The position numbers and the translations under genes are program-made. From Paenibacillus terrigena DSM 21567 (GTDB lineage Bacteria; Bacillota; Bacilli; Paenibacillales; Paenibacillaceae): a DNA stretch of 64,000 bases. Position 1 is the stretch's first letter; each line of letters begins with the position of its first letter. The DNA lies in the NCBI RefSeq assembly GCF_000374845.1, contig NZ_KB895412.1, positions 319,056-383,055 on the forward strand. The letters are read 5' to 3'. The notes beneath the pieces are model-generated. The model worked only from the letters and a program-made list of their open reading frames with translations. It did no database searches and was not told where the DNA came from. Below, one piece after another: positions 42,830 to 52,240 of the stretch.

Positions 42830-43843
42830 CTACTTACTCATCGGTACATTCGAAGAATTGCGAATGATCAGCTCGGAATCGAGCACAAATACGCGCTTCT
42901 CTGGATAAGTATCCTCATTCATCTGGTCAATCAATTTCTCAACGAGCAGTGCACCCATCGTATATTTCGGCTGATTTACCGTACTGAGCGTCGGAGTGAT
43001 ATATTTGCTAATCCGGTTATTATCGACGCCGACAACGGCGAGCTGCGTTGGAATGGTGAGACCGACTTCGGCGCAAGCTCGATAGACACCCAGTGCCATT
43101 TCATCGTTGGCAGAGTACACGGCCGTGAACTGCAATTTCTTCTCGAATAAGCGCATCATCGCTTCATAGCCGCCGACTTCGTTAAAGTTCCCGTTCTCGA
43201 CGAGCTCGGGGCGGAATGGAATATGGTGATCTCGAAGGGCTTTCAAGTAACCTTCGAGTCGTTCGTAGCTATCGATCGCCGTCGGATAGCCGCTGAGGAA
43301 CACGATATCCTGATGGCCTCCCTCGAGCAGATGTTCGACCACCGTACGAGAGAACTTCACATTATCTGTATAAATGCAAGGGATACGGTCATGCTCCACA
43401 TGCCGACCGATGACTGCGATGAAGTAACCCTTGTCAGCGATTTGGAACAGCTGCTCGTCCGCTATGGATGGCGCCACCATAATGAGACCGTCAACCGTAC
43501 GGTTCATGATCAGATTCAGATACTCCATTTCCTTCTCCGCCTGGTTCTCGGCATCACAGATGATGACGTTGTAATTACTGGCATAAGCCATATTCTCGAT
43601 TCCTTTAATGATTTCCGTAAAATAGGACGTATTAATATCCGGTACGATGACCCCGATCATCCGTGTTTTCTGAGAGCGCAAATTTTTGGCTGCAGCATTC
43701 GGGTGGTAACCCAGCTCATCGATCGCGGTCATCACTTTGTTCTTCGTTTTTTCTGATACGGTGCTGGTTTGATTTAGAACTCTAGAGACCGTAGCGGGTG
43801 ATACACCAGCCTTTTTAGCGACATCAATGATCTTTGCATCCAT
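42830..43843 (-). CDS. LacI family repressor
   Basis: 337 aa. N-terminal LacI headpiece (IDVAKKAGVSPATVSRVLNQTSTVSEKTKNKV, with the hinge-helix NLRSQKTRMIGVIVPDI) and a periplasmic-binding-protein-like effector domain. It is divergent from the GH30 importer operon, where two identical palindromes of LacI type overlap the promoter. It very probably represses that operon until an oligosaccharide or sugar phosphate inducer binds. Confidence 0.93.
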   Translation of the reverse strand: MDAKIIDVAKKAGVSPATVSRVLNQTSTVSEKTKNKVMTAIDELGYHPNAAAKNLRSQKTRMIGVIVPDINTSYFTEIIKGIENMAYASNYNVIICDAENQAEKEMEYLNLIMNRTVDGLIMVAPSIADEQLFQIADKGYFIAVIGRHVEHDRIPCIYTDNVKFSRTVVEHLLEGGHQDIVFLSGYPTAIDSYERLEGYLKALRDHHIPFRPELVENGNFNEVGGYEAMMRLFEKKLQFTAVYSANDEMALGVYRACAEVGLTIPTQLAVVGVDNNRISKYITPTLSTVNQPKYTMGALLVEKLIDQMNEDTYPEKRVFVLDSELIIRNSSNVPMSK

Positions 43844-43879
43844 AAACGCACTTCCTCACAATTCCGATTTATTTTATGT

Positions 43880-43909
43880 TTGACAAACAAGTCATACTGT
43901 TATTATAAT
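43880..43909 (+). promoter_or_regulatory. Sigma-A promoter of the GH30 operon
   Basis: TTGACA at 43880-43885 and TATAAT at 43904-43909, both perfect consensus, with an 18-base spacer. The first operator starts seven bases after the -10 box. Confidence 0.85.
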
Positions 43910-43915
43910 ACAAAA

Positions 43916-43929
43916 TGAAATCGATTTCA
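43916..43929. promoter_or_regulatory. LacI-type operator O1
   Basis: Perfect palindrome TGAAATCGATTTCA with the central CG typical of LacI family operators. It covers the expected transcription start of the GH30 operon. Confidence 0.85.
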
Positions 43930-44006
43930 ATATAGCCCTCAATCAGACATATGCTTCGAGGAATAAGGGGTATTTATATGAGTTGAACTTCACTTTTACG
44001 ACAAAA

Positions 44007-44020
44007 TGAAATCGATTTCA
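44007..44020. promoter_or_regulatory. LacI-type operator O2
   Basis: Identical palindrome TGAAATCGATTTCA, also flanked by the same acaaaa on the left, 91 bases downstream of O1 and 48 bases before the first gene. The spacing of O1 and O2 suits repression by DNA looping. Confidence 0.85.
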
Positions 44021-44067
44021 CATATTACATATTGAATGATAACAGATGAGAAGGGGAGGAAAGATGG

Positions 44068-44982
44068 ATGTCCGGATTTATTGCGGAGCTGCGTAAGAAC
44101 AAAATATTATTTTTGATGATTGCCCCCGTACTGGTTTTTTTCGTCGTGTTCAGCTATTTCCCGATGGTCGGAGTCTACTATGCTTTTACCAATTACAATT
44201 TTGATGGCGGTTTATTCGGCAGTCCTTTCGTCGGCATGCAGAACTTCAAGTTTCTGTATGAATCCGGGGCACTGTTCTCACTGACCAAGAATACGGTTTT
44301 GTATAATTTAGCGTTTATTTTCATCGGGAATTTGCTTCAGATCGTCTGTGCGATCTTCCTTAGCGAGCTGACAGGGAAATGGTTCAAAAAGACGACGCAA
44401 TCGATTATGTTTCTGCCATTCTTCATCTCATTTGTGCTCGTGGGGGCTTTTGTCTTCAATTTGTTCAACACCGAGACGGGCGTCATCAATGCGCTGTTGA
44501 AACAGCTTGGGATGCATACCTATGACTTCTATATGAATACCGAACCTTGGAAATATATTATTGTGTTCTTCAACGTCTGGAAAGGGCTAGGCTACGGTAC
44601 GGTCATTTACTTGGCTGCGATTATGAGCATCAGTGATGAATACCATGAAGCTGCGAAAATTGATGGCGCGAATATTTTCCACCGGATTCGATATATCACG
44701 ATCCCCATGCTCGTACCGACCTTTATCTTGCTAATCTTGCTTAGCTTAGGCGGCATTCTCAAAGGCCAATTCGACCTTTTCTATCAGATCATTGGCAGTA
44801 ACGGTATGCTCTATGAGACGACGGATATTATCGATACCTATGTGTATCGCTCACTCGCCGTCAACTTTGATATTGGCATGGGTACAGCGGCGGGGTTATA
44901 CCAATCCTTCTTCGGATTCGTGCTGATTATGAGTGTGAACTGGATTATCAAAAAAACACGCGAAGACTACGCGTTATTCTAG
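44068..44982 (+). CDS. Carbohydrate ABC transporter permease (first of GH30 locus)
   Basis: 304 aa, six helices, LplB/MalF-like. EAA loop YHEAAKIDGANIFHRIRYITIP. First gene of the LacI-controlled operon. A strong AAGGGGAGGA site precedes the ATG. No ATPase gene accompanies it. Confidence 0.92.
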   Translation: MSGFIAELRKNKILFLMIAPVLVFFVVFSYFPMVGVYYAFTNYNFDGGLFGSPFVGMQNFKFLYESGALFSLTKNTVLYNLAFIFIGNLLQIVCAIFLSELTGKWFKKTTQSIMFLPFFISFVLVGAFVFNLFNTETGVINALLKQLGMHTYDFYMNTEPWKYIIVFFNVWKGLGYGTVIYLAAIMSISDEYHEAAKIDGANIFHRIRYITIPMLVPTFILLILLSLGGILKGQFDLFYQIIGSNGMLYETTDIIDTYVYRSLAVNFDIGMGTAAGLYQSFFGFVLIMSVNWIIKKTREDYALF

Positions 44983-44992
44983 GAGGTGCACG

Positions 44993-45880
44993 ATGAAAAT
45001 TCGTACAGAGCGATCGACCTTGCTCTTCAATATCGTTGGATATGTCGTAATTAGTATCTTGAGCCTTCTATGTCTGCTTCCGTTCTGGCTTATTATATCC
45101 GGATCCTTCTCGTCTGAGGCGGAGATTGTGCGGGATGGATTTAAGATTTTCCCATCTGAATTCACGTTCAGCGCATATCAATCGGTCTTCAGCAACCCAC
45201 AGCAAATTTTCAAAGCATACCTTGTCTCGATCAGTCTTACCGCAGTGGGTACGCTACTGGGATTATTCTTCATCTCCATGGCGGGTTACGTGCTCTCTCG
45301 CAAAGATTTCAAATACCGCAACTCGTTGGCCTTCTTCATCTACTTCACCACCTTATTCAGTGGCGGCATGATCCCATGGTATATCTTGATTGTGAAATAT
45401 TTGGACTGGAAAGACAGTTATCTCGCTTTATTGGTCCCGATGATGATTGGCGCTTGGAATATCATTTTAATGAAAAATTTCATGAAATCGATTCCAGAGT
45501 CCATTGTTGAGTCGGCCAAAATTGACGGCGCAGGCGAGTTCACGATCTATTCGAAGCTCGTTCTTCCGCTATCCACACCGGGGCTTGCGACGATCGGCTT
45601 GTTCTTGGGGCTTGCTTACTGGAATGACTGGTTCTCTGCGAACATTTTCATTACGACGGAAGCCAAATATCCACTGCAATTTCTGCTCTACAAAATTCTA
45701 GCAAGTGCAGCGGTCTTGAAGACGAGTGTAGCTGCGAACTTATCGGCTGATTTCAAGCCTCCTACCGAATCGCTCAAGATGGCGGTCGCGATTGTCGTAA
45801 CAGGTCCGATTATTTTCTTGTATCCGTTCCTGCAGCGTTATTTTGTCAAAGGCTTAACGATTGGCGCAGTGAAAGGTTAA
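44993..45880 (+). CDS. Carbohydrate ABC transporter permease (second of GH30 locus)
   Basis: 295 aa, six helices. EAA loop PESIVESAKIDGAGEFTIYSKLVLPLS and the hallmark C-terminus LQRYFVKGLTIGAVKG of the YtcP/LplC type. It starts ten bases after the first permease with AGGAGGTG. Confidence 0.92.
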   Translation: MKIRTERSTLLFNIVGYVVISILSLLCLLPFWLIISGSFSSEAEIVRDGFKIFPSEFTFSAYQSVFSNPQQIFKAYLVSISLTAVGTLLGLFFISMAGYVLSRKDFKYRNSLAFFIYFTTLFSGGMIPWYILIVKYLDWKDSYLALLVPMMIGAWNIILMKNFMKSIPESIVESAKIDGAGEFTIYSKLVLPLSTPGLATIGLFLGLAYWNDWFSANIFITTEAKYPLQFLLYKILASAAVLKTSVAANLSADFKPPTESLKMAVAIVVTGPIIFLYPFLQRYFVKGLTIGAVKG

Positions 45881-45932
45881 TCCCGGGCATCCGGCTAACA
45901 TATCAAATCTATATCTATTGGGGGCGTTCGAA

Positions 45933-47492
45933 ATGAAGCAAGGACTGACGAAGATGTTGTCTGTGTTCTTAATGGTTTCTTTCATGACAGGGATTCTAGC
46001 AGCATGCGGTGGCGGTAGCGGTGATGATGCAGCAACGAAAGCTGCAGCGCCGAAGACGGAATCGGGCAAGCCGGATATTTCGAAGAAAGTTGAACTGAAC
46101 TGGTATCTCGTTGGGGATGCGGACAAAGACAGCCCGCAGGTTATTGAGAAGTGGAACCAGATGCTCGCAAAAGATCTGAATACAACCGTTAAATTGAATT
46201 TCATGACGTGGAATGATTGGCAGACCAAATACAATCTGTTGTTCGCATCGGGTGAGAAAATCGATATGGTCTTTGCCTCTTCGTGGTCGGATTTCTTCAA
46301 ATTATCGAAGCAGGGCGCTTTCCTAGATCTGAAGGATCTGCTGCCTACATACGCACCAGAGACATGGAAGACCGTACCTGAACAAGATTGGAAGGATGTA
46401 ACCGTCCAAGGCAAAATTCTAGCGGTGCCAAGCACATACCCCGAGTACACACCAGACGGGATCGTCTATCGCGATGACTGGAGACAAGAGCTCAATCTCC
46501 CAGAAATCAAAGATTTGGATACGATGGAGCAGTATTATGAAGGCGTGAAGAACGGGAAAAAGATTACGCCGATCAACGGTAAAGCGTGGAATGAGGTCAA
46601 TACCTTGTTCCATTACTACAATGACTTTAAAAATATTGGCGGGGACAGCGGTATCATCGTAGCAAAATCGTATGATACGCCGCGTGATGTCGTTGCTTAT
46701 CCATTCACAGATGAATTCGTCACCTTTGTGAAGCGCATGAAGACATGGGCCGATAAAGGCTTCTGGACTTCCAGTACGCTCGCGTCTCAACAAGAAGCAG
46801 GCGATTTCATCAAGGCAGGTACAGGAGCAGCTTATTGGAGGAATGCACCGGGAGCATCCGGCTTTATTATGGATGTGAAGAAAACTAATCCGAATATCAA
46901 GCTAGCGTACTTCCCATTCACGCACTTCCACAATTATGTTGTTCCGAACCTTGGTATCAATAACGGAATGGCGATTCCGAAGAGTGCAGCGAACCCAGAG
47001 CGCTCGCTGATGGTACTCGAGAAGCTTCGTAACGATCCAGAGTATTACAACCTGATGACGTATGGTATTAAAGGCCGTAACTACGATTTCACCGAAGACG
47101 GTTCAATTGTATCGCCAGCACCGGGTCAAGATCCAGCGAAAGTGAAAGGTTATGGTATCGCGAGCTGGGGTTGGAGAAATATCAAAAATGAACATCCAGC
47201 TAAAGACAGATGGGAAGGCGAAGCTAAGCTTATTGAGGAATTTAAGGCGATTAGCAAGCCGGATATTTTCGCGCCCATCTTGATGGATTATCAGCCGGTG
47301 AAATCGCAGCTTGCTGCAGTGAACCAGGTGTTCCAGCAATACGGTCAGCCGCTTATGATGGGATTGGTTCCCGACGTGGATGCAGCGATTGAGACCTATC
47401 GCAATAAGCTGAAGACGGCAGGCGTAGATACGGTGCTAGATTATGTAACGAAACAAGTTGCGACTTACGCGGATGAAAAAGGATTGAAATAG
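45933..47492 (+). CDS. Sugar-binding lipoprotein of the GH30 locus
   Basis: 519 aa. Signal peptide and lipobox ILAAC with C25 as the anchored residue, followed by a Gly/Ser/Ala-rich linker. The mature protein has a large type-1 binding fold (LLFASGEKIDMVFASSWSDFFKLSKQGAFLDLKDLLPTYAP). The ATG at 45933 follows GGGGGCG; a TTG at 45918 would overlap that site. It should deliver a beta-glucoside-like oligosaccharide, inferred from the GH30 genes downstream. Confidence 0.92.
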   Translation: MKQGLTKMLSVFLMVSFMTGILAACGGGSGDDAATKAAAPKTESGKPDISKKVELNWYLVGDADKDSPQVIEKWNQMLAKDLNTTVKLNFMTWNDWQTKYNLLFASGEKIDMVFASSWSDFFKLSKQGAFLDLKDLLPTYAPETWKTVPEQDWKDVTVQGKILAVPSTYPEYTPDGIVYRDDWRQELNLPEIKDLDTMEQYYEGVKNGKKITPINGKAWNEVNTLFHYYNDFKNIGGDSGIIVAKSYDTPRDVVAYPFTDEFVTFVKRMKTWADKGFWTSSTLASQQEAGDFIKAGTGAAYWRNAPGASGFIMDVKKTNPNIKLAYFPFTHFHNYVVPNLGINNGMAIPKSAANPERSLMVLEKLRNDPEYYNLMTYGIKGRNYDFTEDGSIVSPAPGQDPAKVKGYGIASWGWRNIKNEHPAKDRWEGEAKLIEEFKAISKPDIFAPILMDYQPVKSQLAAVNQVFQQYGQPLMMGLVPDVDAAIETYRNKLKTAGVDTVLDYVTKQVATYADEKGLK

Positions 47493-47515
47493 TCTTCTGA
47501 AGGAGAATCACGCTC

Positions 47516-48859
47516 ATGAAACGGGTAGATGTATGGGAGACAACGATTGACCAGCAGAATCTTCTGGCGGTACAGCCGCAAATCCAGATGTTAGACGCAT
47601 CTGTGGTTGTTGAAGCGTCGATCACGATTCATGTGAATGCACAGGAGAAGTATCAGATTATGGACGGGTTCGGAGCATCCTTCACGGATGCTTCCGCATA
47701 CCTGGTGTATAACAAGTTGGAGCAAGGCGCACGTGAACGTCTGATGCAGCAATTGTTCAATGCGGAAGAAGGAATCGGCATAAGTCTGCTGCGGCAGCCA
47801 ATGGGGGCGAGCGATTTCGCTTCGGTACTGTACAGCTATAATGATCTGCCAGCAGGCAGTCAGGATATGACGCTTCAGCATTTCTCAATCGAACATGATC
47901 GGGCGTATATTATTCCGCTCCTTCAAGAAGCGCTGCGAATCAATCCGCAGCTCAAAATTATGGCTTCCCCGTGGAGCCCGCCGGGTTGGATGAAGACGTC
48001 CGGACAGATGATCGGCGGGACCCTGAAGACGGAATGCTACGACACGTATGCAGCATATTTCGTTCAATTCATTCAAGCGTACGAGCGCGAAGGCATTCCC
48101 ATCTATGCTGTCACGATACAGAATGAACCGGGCTATGAACCAAAGGAATACTCGGGGATGATCCTGAAACCTGAGGAAGAGCGAGACTTCATCGCACACC
48201 ATCTCGGTCCCGCTTTCGAGCGTGAAGGGATATCGGCATTAATTCTATGCTATGACCATAATTGGGATGTGCCGGAGCATCCGCTTACAGTGCTTCATGA
48301 TCCTGTGGCAAGACGTTATATTGCAGGCTCTGCATGGCATTGCTATGGCGGGGCGCATGAGGCGATGTCAATGGTAAGGGATGCTTACCCGGACAAAGGT
48401 ATCTGGTTCACCGAAGCGTCCGGCGGTGCATGGGTTCCTCCGTTCCGGGAGGCATTCTTGGATCAGATGAAACATGTGATCCGCAGCACGCGGAACTGGT
48501 CCAAGTCGGTCGTATGGTGGAACATTGCGCTCGATGAGCATAATGGTCCAACCGTGTTATCGAACAGTACCTGCCGAGGACTTGTGGGCATTCATCAACA
48601 AACCGGAGAAATTACGGTTCATTTAGACTACTGTACGTTGGGTCATATTAGTAAGTTCGTCGTTCCAGGGGCGGTACGTATCGGCTCGGACACGGTCGTC
48701 GATATCGTGGAGACGGTAGCATTCCGTAATCCAGATGGTTCGACGGTGCTGATCGTATCGAATCGAACAGCTGAGGAACAGACCTTCCAGATCAAGGTGG
48801 ATGGTGCCTCATTCATTTATTCGCTTTCCGACGAAGGTGCCGTCACGTTCAAATGGTAG
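47516..48859 (+). CDS. GH30 glycosidase (first)
   Basis: 447 aa, clan GH-A TIM barrel plus beta domain. The acid/base Glu is in TIQNEPGYEP and the nucleophile in WFTEASGG; DGFGASFTDASAYL and SPWSPPGWMKT are typical of GH30 subfamily 1 and 3-like (glucosylceramidase or beta-1,6-glucanase type). No signal peptide, so it works in the cytoplasm on imported sugar. AAGGAG precedes the start. Confidence 0.92.
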   Translation: MKRVDVWETTIDQQNLLAVQPQIQMLDASVVVEASITIHVNAQEKYQIMDGFGASFTDASAYLVYNKLEQGARERLMQQLFNAEEGIGISLLRQPMGASDFASVLYSYNDLPAGSQDMTLQHFSIEHDRAYIIPLLQEALRINPQLKIMASPWSPPGWMKTSGQMIGGTLKTECYDTYAAYFVQFIQAYEREGIPIYAVTIQNEPGYEPKEYSGMILKPEEERDFIAHHLGPAFEREGISALILCYDHNWDVPEHPLTVLHDPVARRYIAGSAWHCYGGAHEAMSMVRDAYPDKGIWFTEASGGAWVPPFREAFLDQMKHVIRSTRNWSKSVVWWNIALDEHNGPTVLSNSTCRGLVGIHQQTGEITVHLDYCTLGHISKFVVPGAVRIGSDTVVDIVETVAFRNPDGSTVLIVSNRTAEEQTFQIKVDGASFIYSLSDEGAVTFKW

Positions 48860-48917
48860 ATGGAATCGACGAGGGTTAGAATTCGCAGACAGACGATACC
48901 TACAACAAAGGAGATGT

Positions 48918-50270
48918 ATGCCAATGACGGTTCTAAAAACTTATCTCACATCCAAAGATTCAGATGCGCGCCTCCAAGAGCAGAATACGGCGGTGGTATC
49001 ACAGCGCCAAGCAGGCCAATCCGCAGATTTGGAGTTAGATCCTACGGTCAGATATCAAGAAATCCTGGGGTTCGGCGGTGCATTCACCGAAGCTGCAGCT
49101 TACACACTGTCCCGTATGAGCGAGGAGAAAAGAGCGGAAGCTCTTCGCAGCTATTATGATCAGGAGAATGGACTGGGCTACACGATTGGGCGTGTGCACA
49201 TTCATAGCTGTGATTTTGCATTGGAGAATTACACGTATGTCGAGGATCATGACACGGAATTGAAGACCTTCGATATATCGCGTGATCACAAGTGGGTTCT
49301 TCCGCTCGTACAAGATGCGGCGAATGTCAAAGGCAGTCCATTCACGATGCTCGCCTCCCCTTGGAGTCCACCTGCTTGGATGAAGACAAACGGGGAGATG
49401 AATCACGGCGGTCATCTGAAGCCAGAGTATGCTGAGGTGTGGGCGCGGTACTACACAAAATTCATTCGTGCATATGAAGCCGAAGGGGTGCCCATCTGGG
49501 GAATAACCGTTCAGAATGAGCCGGATGCGGTTCAAATTTGGGATTCCTGCATCTATTCCGCAGAACAGGAGCGTGATTTCATTAAGAATCACCTCGGTCC
49601 TGTGATGCATGCGGAAGGATTGCAGGACGTGAACATCCTCTTCTGGGATCACAATCGTGATATTATCGTGGAACGTGCATCGGTGGTGCTCTCAGACTCG
49701 GAAGCAGCGAAATATATATGGGGTACTGGGCTCCACTGGTATGTTAGTGAGGCATTCGAGCATGTCGGCAAGGTCCATGAGCTGTTCCCTGACAAACATT
49801 TGTTGTTCACGGAAGGCTGCCAAGAGGGCGGCGTGAAGCTTGGTGAATGGTTCACAGGTGAACGTTATGGGCGTAACATGATCGGAGACCTGAACAATTG
49901 GACAGAGGGCTATCTCGATTGGAATATCGTGCTTGATGAGACAGGTGGACCGAATCATGTCAACAACTTATGCGATGCGCCGATTATCGCGGACACGGTG
50001 ACAGACACCCTTCACTATAATAGCTCGTTCTATTATATCGGGCATTTCAGCAAATTTATTCGACCGGGAGCTGTACGGATCGGATTGCAGGCAGATCAGA
50101 ACCCAGAGGGTGTATACGCGACGGCATTCCTGAACCCGGATGGCCGTATCGCAGTCGTCGTTATGAATGAATCGGATCACGACCATCCATTCACACTAGG
50201 CCATGGTGAACACATCGCTTCGCATACATTGCCAGCGCATTCCATCGCGACGTATGTCATGAAGTCCTAA
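48918..50270 (+). CDS. GH30 glycosidase (second)
   Basis: 450 aa. GH30 signatures are GFGGAFTEAAAYTL, SPWSPPAWMKTNGEM, TVQNEPDAVQIW (acid/base Glu) and LLFTEGCQEGG (nucleophile Glu). It has no signal peptide and is only partly similar to the GH30 enzyme upstream, so the two may split specificities (for example beta-1,6-glucosidase and beta-xylosidase/fucosidase). AAAGGAG is four bases before the ATG at 48918 and ten before the ATG at 48924; either may be used. Confidence 0.92.
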   Translation: MPMTVLKTYLTSKDSDARLQEQNTAVVSQRQAGQSADLELDPTVRYQEILGFGGAFTEAAAYTLSRMSEEKRAEALRSYYDQENGLGYTIGRVHIHSCDFALENYTYVEDHDTELKTFDISRDHKWVLPLVQDAANVKGSPFTMLASPWSPPAWMKTNGEMNHGGHLKPEYAEVWARYYTKFIRAYEAEGVPIWGITVQNEPDAVQIWDSCIYSAEQERDFIKNHLGPVMHAEGLQDVNILFWDHNRDIIVERASVVLSDSEAAKYIWGTGLHWYVSEAFEHVGKVHELFPDKHLLFTEGCQEGGVKLGEWFTGERYGRNMIGDLNNWTEGYLDWNIVLDETGGPNHVNNLCDAPIIADTVTDTLHYNSSFYYIGHFSKFIRPGAVRIGLQADQNPEGVYATAFLNPDGRIAVVVMNESDHDHPFTLGHGEHIASHTLPAHSIATYVMKS

Positions 50271-50280
50271 TTTATTTTTG

Positions 50281-50325
50281 AAGGATGAACAGTGTATTAG
50301 GATGCACTGTTCATCCTTTCTTTTG
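50281..50325 (+). terminator. Terminator of the GH30 operon
   Basis: Perfect 14-base arms AAGGATGAACAGTG and CACTGTTCATCCTT followed by TCTTTTG. Confidence 0.88.
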
Positions 50326-50370
50326 TGATAGGATGGATTTGGAATTCGTGGATCAATCAATGGTGTTCGT

Positions 50371-50526
50371 ATGGGGGTATTAATTCCGTTATTTTCCAAG
50401 TACAATATTAATCAATTCGTCGGTTTGTTTGGCCTAGGCGTTTATTTGCTTATTCTACTGATTCGACTCGCCAAGCGAGGGATTCAGCTCCTAGATCTGC
50501 AGATTGCGGAGAGACAAAGAGTCTGA
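50371..50526 (+). CDS. Small membrane protein paired with GNAT
   Basis: 51 aa from ATG 50371: one hydrophobic helix (VGLFGLGVYLLILLIRLAKR), then RGIQLLDLQIAERQRV. No strong ribosome binding site is seen, so the start could lie elsewhere. A frameshifted relative precedes a GNAT remnant at 42400-42728, so the pair is an inherited unit and the gene is probably real. Function unknown. Confidence 0.6.
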   Translation: MGVLIPLFSKYNINQFVGLFGLGVYLLILLIRLAKRGIQLLDLQIAERQRV

Positions 50527-50594
50527 CGCGCGGATTTCAATAAGGGAGAAAAGGATGACGTCGTATAAGGAAAGATGTCGGGGGTGGATCAGTT

Positions 50595-51410
50595 ATGTTC
50601 AAGATTTTTGGACCGCAAGATGAGGTATTGCAATCGGTACCTTTTATACAGGATGAAGTGCAGTATACCCTAATACATACGATTACTTGCAGTGAAGATG
50701 CGATCTGCTATAAATCGCAGGATGGGCTTGTGATTTATGCGCAGACACCGGGTTATCGAGCATGGATTTGGATGAGTGACAAGCTTCGTGAAGCGGAGCG
50801 TGAGAGTCGATTGTTAGAATTGTGCGACGTATTACCAGATACGCCGATTCCGGGAATAGCTGGGGATCCGAATGTCGTAGCATTATTCTCAGCTTTGTAT
50901 GCTGCGAAACATCACATTTCTCATCAACCTCGCATGGAGCTGCAAGCTTATCAATGTCCGAATGTCGTCAACCCTGAAGGTGTAGTGGGAGAGCTGCAAG
51001 TAGCATCAGCGAGGGATCTGCTGGAAGTTGCGCGATTTCTCGTGGAGTTCACCTATGATGCGTACGGGAAGACGGTTGAATTGTCATCGCAGCTGCAAGA
51101 TGCTGATCGATTAATTGGATCGGGTAATTTATATGTCTGGAAGGTAGACGGCACCCCCGTATCGATGGCGAATATTGCGAGTCGAACACCACGCCACGCG
51201 CGAATTAATGCAGTCTGCACGCCACTGGCGCACCGAAAGAAAGGGTATGCGAGTGCGCTCGTCGCACAGGTGTGCCGCATTATTTTGGAGGAAGGACGTA
51301 CCCCGATTTTGTACGCGGACGGGGCGAATCCTGATTCAAACCGAGTCTATCAGCATATTGGATTCCGAGTGAGCGGGAGGATTCGGGAGATCGATTTTAT
51401 AAGGGAATAG
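50595..51410 (+). CDS. GNAT family N-acetyltransferase
   Basis: 271 aa. The N-terminal half is a poorly characterised domain (FGPQDEVLQSVPFIQDEVQY). The C-terminal half is a GNAT fold: GNLYVWKVDGTPVSMANIA (beta 4), the acetyl-CoA motif VCTPLAHRKKGYASALVAQV (R/Q-x-x-G-x-A type) and ILYADGANPDSNRVYQHIGF. Acceptor unknown. GGGGTGGA precedes the start. A decayed copy of its start is at 42660. Confidence 0.88.
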   Translation: MFKIFGPQDEVLQSVPFIQDEVQYTLIHTITCSEDAICYKSQDGLVIYAQTPGYRAWIWMSDKLREAERESRLLELCDVLPDTPIPGIAGDPNVVALFSALYAAKHHISHQPRMELQAYQCPNVVNPEGVVGELQVASARDLLEVARFLVEFTYDAYGKTVELSSQLQDADRLIGSGNLYVWKVDGTPVSMANIASRTPRHARINAVCTPLAHRKKGYASALVAQVCRIILEEGRTPILYADGANPDSNRVYQHIGFRVSGRIREIDFIRE

Positions 51411-51431
51411 AAAGAGTGAACTTGTCTTGGC

Positions 51432-51477
51432 TAAACGCCTTTCTTCCATCCGATGATGGACGGGGGCGTTTCTTTTC
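51432..51477 (+). terminator. Terminator after the GNAT gene
   Basis: AAACGCC ... GGGCGTTT outer stem with inner CCATC/GATGG stem, then CTTTTC. Confidence 0.7.
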
Positions 51478-51547
51478 ATTGTCAAATGTTTAAATCTGTG
51501 CTAATTTTGAACATAGAACCAATCATCCTATGTTTGGAGGTATTCGA

Positions 51548-52210
51548 TTGAAATTACAGAAAGCCACTCGTGTCACATTAACCGAACAGATCGCAGCGCA
51601 GTTGGATCAATTGATTCAATCTGGTGCGTGGCCTGTAGGGCAGCGAATTCCTGCAGAACCGGAACTGGTAGAACAGCTCGGTGTTAGTCGCAATACGGTA
51701 CGTGAAGCGGTCAAAGCGTTGATTCACGCGGGATTGCTGGAAGCACGGCAAGGAGACGGAACCTATGTATGCTCGAAGAGCGATCTAGGTGCAGCGCTGA
51801 ATCGACGGTTCAAGAAAGCCGATTTAATCGAAATTATTGAGGTTCGGTATGCCCTTGAACAAGAAGCTGCACGACTGGCAGCAGAACGACGGACGGAGGA
51901 AGACGTCGTCTATCTGAAGCAATGTCTCGCGAATTACTTGGATTCGAGAGGGAAGTCGCACTATATTGATGTCGATATGGAACTGCATAAAGCCATCGTT
52001 CTTGCGACGCATAACACCATTCTCATTGATCTATACGAACATATGACGGATGCTGTGATGGCGACGATTCATCAGTCAACACAGGAGGAAATTGAAGAGC
52101 AGCATGTACAGGTCCACACCCAGTTGATTCACCACATTATTAACCAGGATGCCGAAGCGGCTGTTACGACCCTTCGTCATTTACTTCGAATTTCGGAAAG
52201 TGTCATTTAG
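51548..52210 (+). CDS. GntR/FadR family transcriptional regulator
   Basis: 220 aa. Winged HTH (IPAEPELVEQLGVSRNTVREAVKALIHAGLLEARQGDGTYV) and an all-helical FCD effector domain with the metal-ligand pattern (VDMELHKAIVLATHN ... HTQLIHHII). Start: TTG 51548 has GGAGGT seven bases upstream; an ATG at 51530 would place that site inside the gene. It lies 30 bases upstream of a CynX-type MFS permease and probably controls it. Confidence 0.88.
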   Translation: MKLQKATRVTLTEQIAAQLDQLIQSGAWPVGQRIPAEPELVEQLGVSRNTVREAVKALIHAGLLEARQGDGTYVCSKSDLGAALNRRFKKADLIEIIEVRYALEQEAARLAAERRTEEDVVYLKQCLANYLDSRGKSHYIDVDMELHKAIVLATHNTILIDLYEHMTDAVMATIHQSTQEEIEEQHVQVHTQLIHHIINQDAEAAVTTLRHLLRISESVI

Positions 52211-52240
52211 ACCGTTCGATATATAGATAGGAGTATTCAT

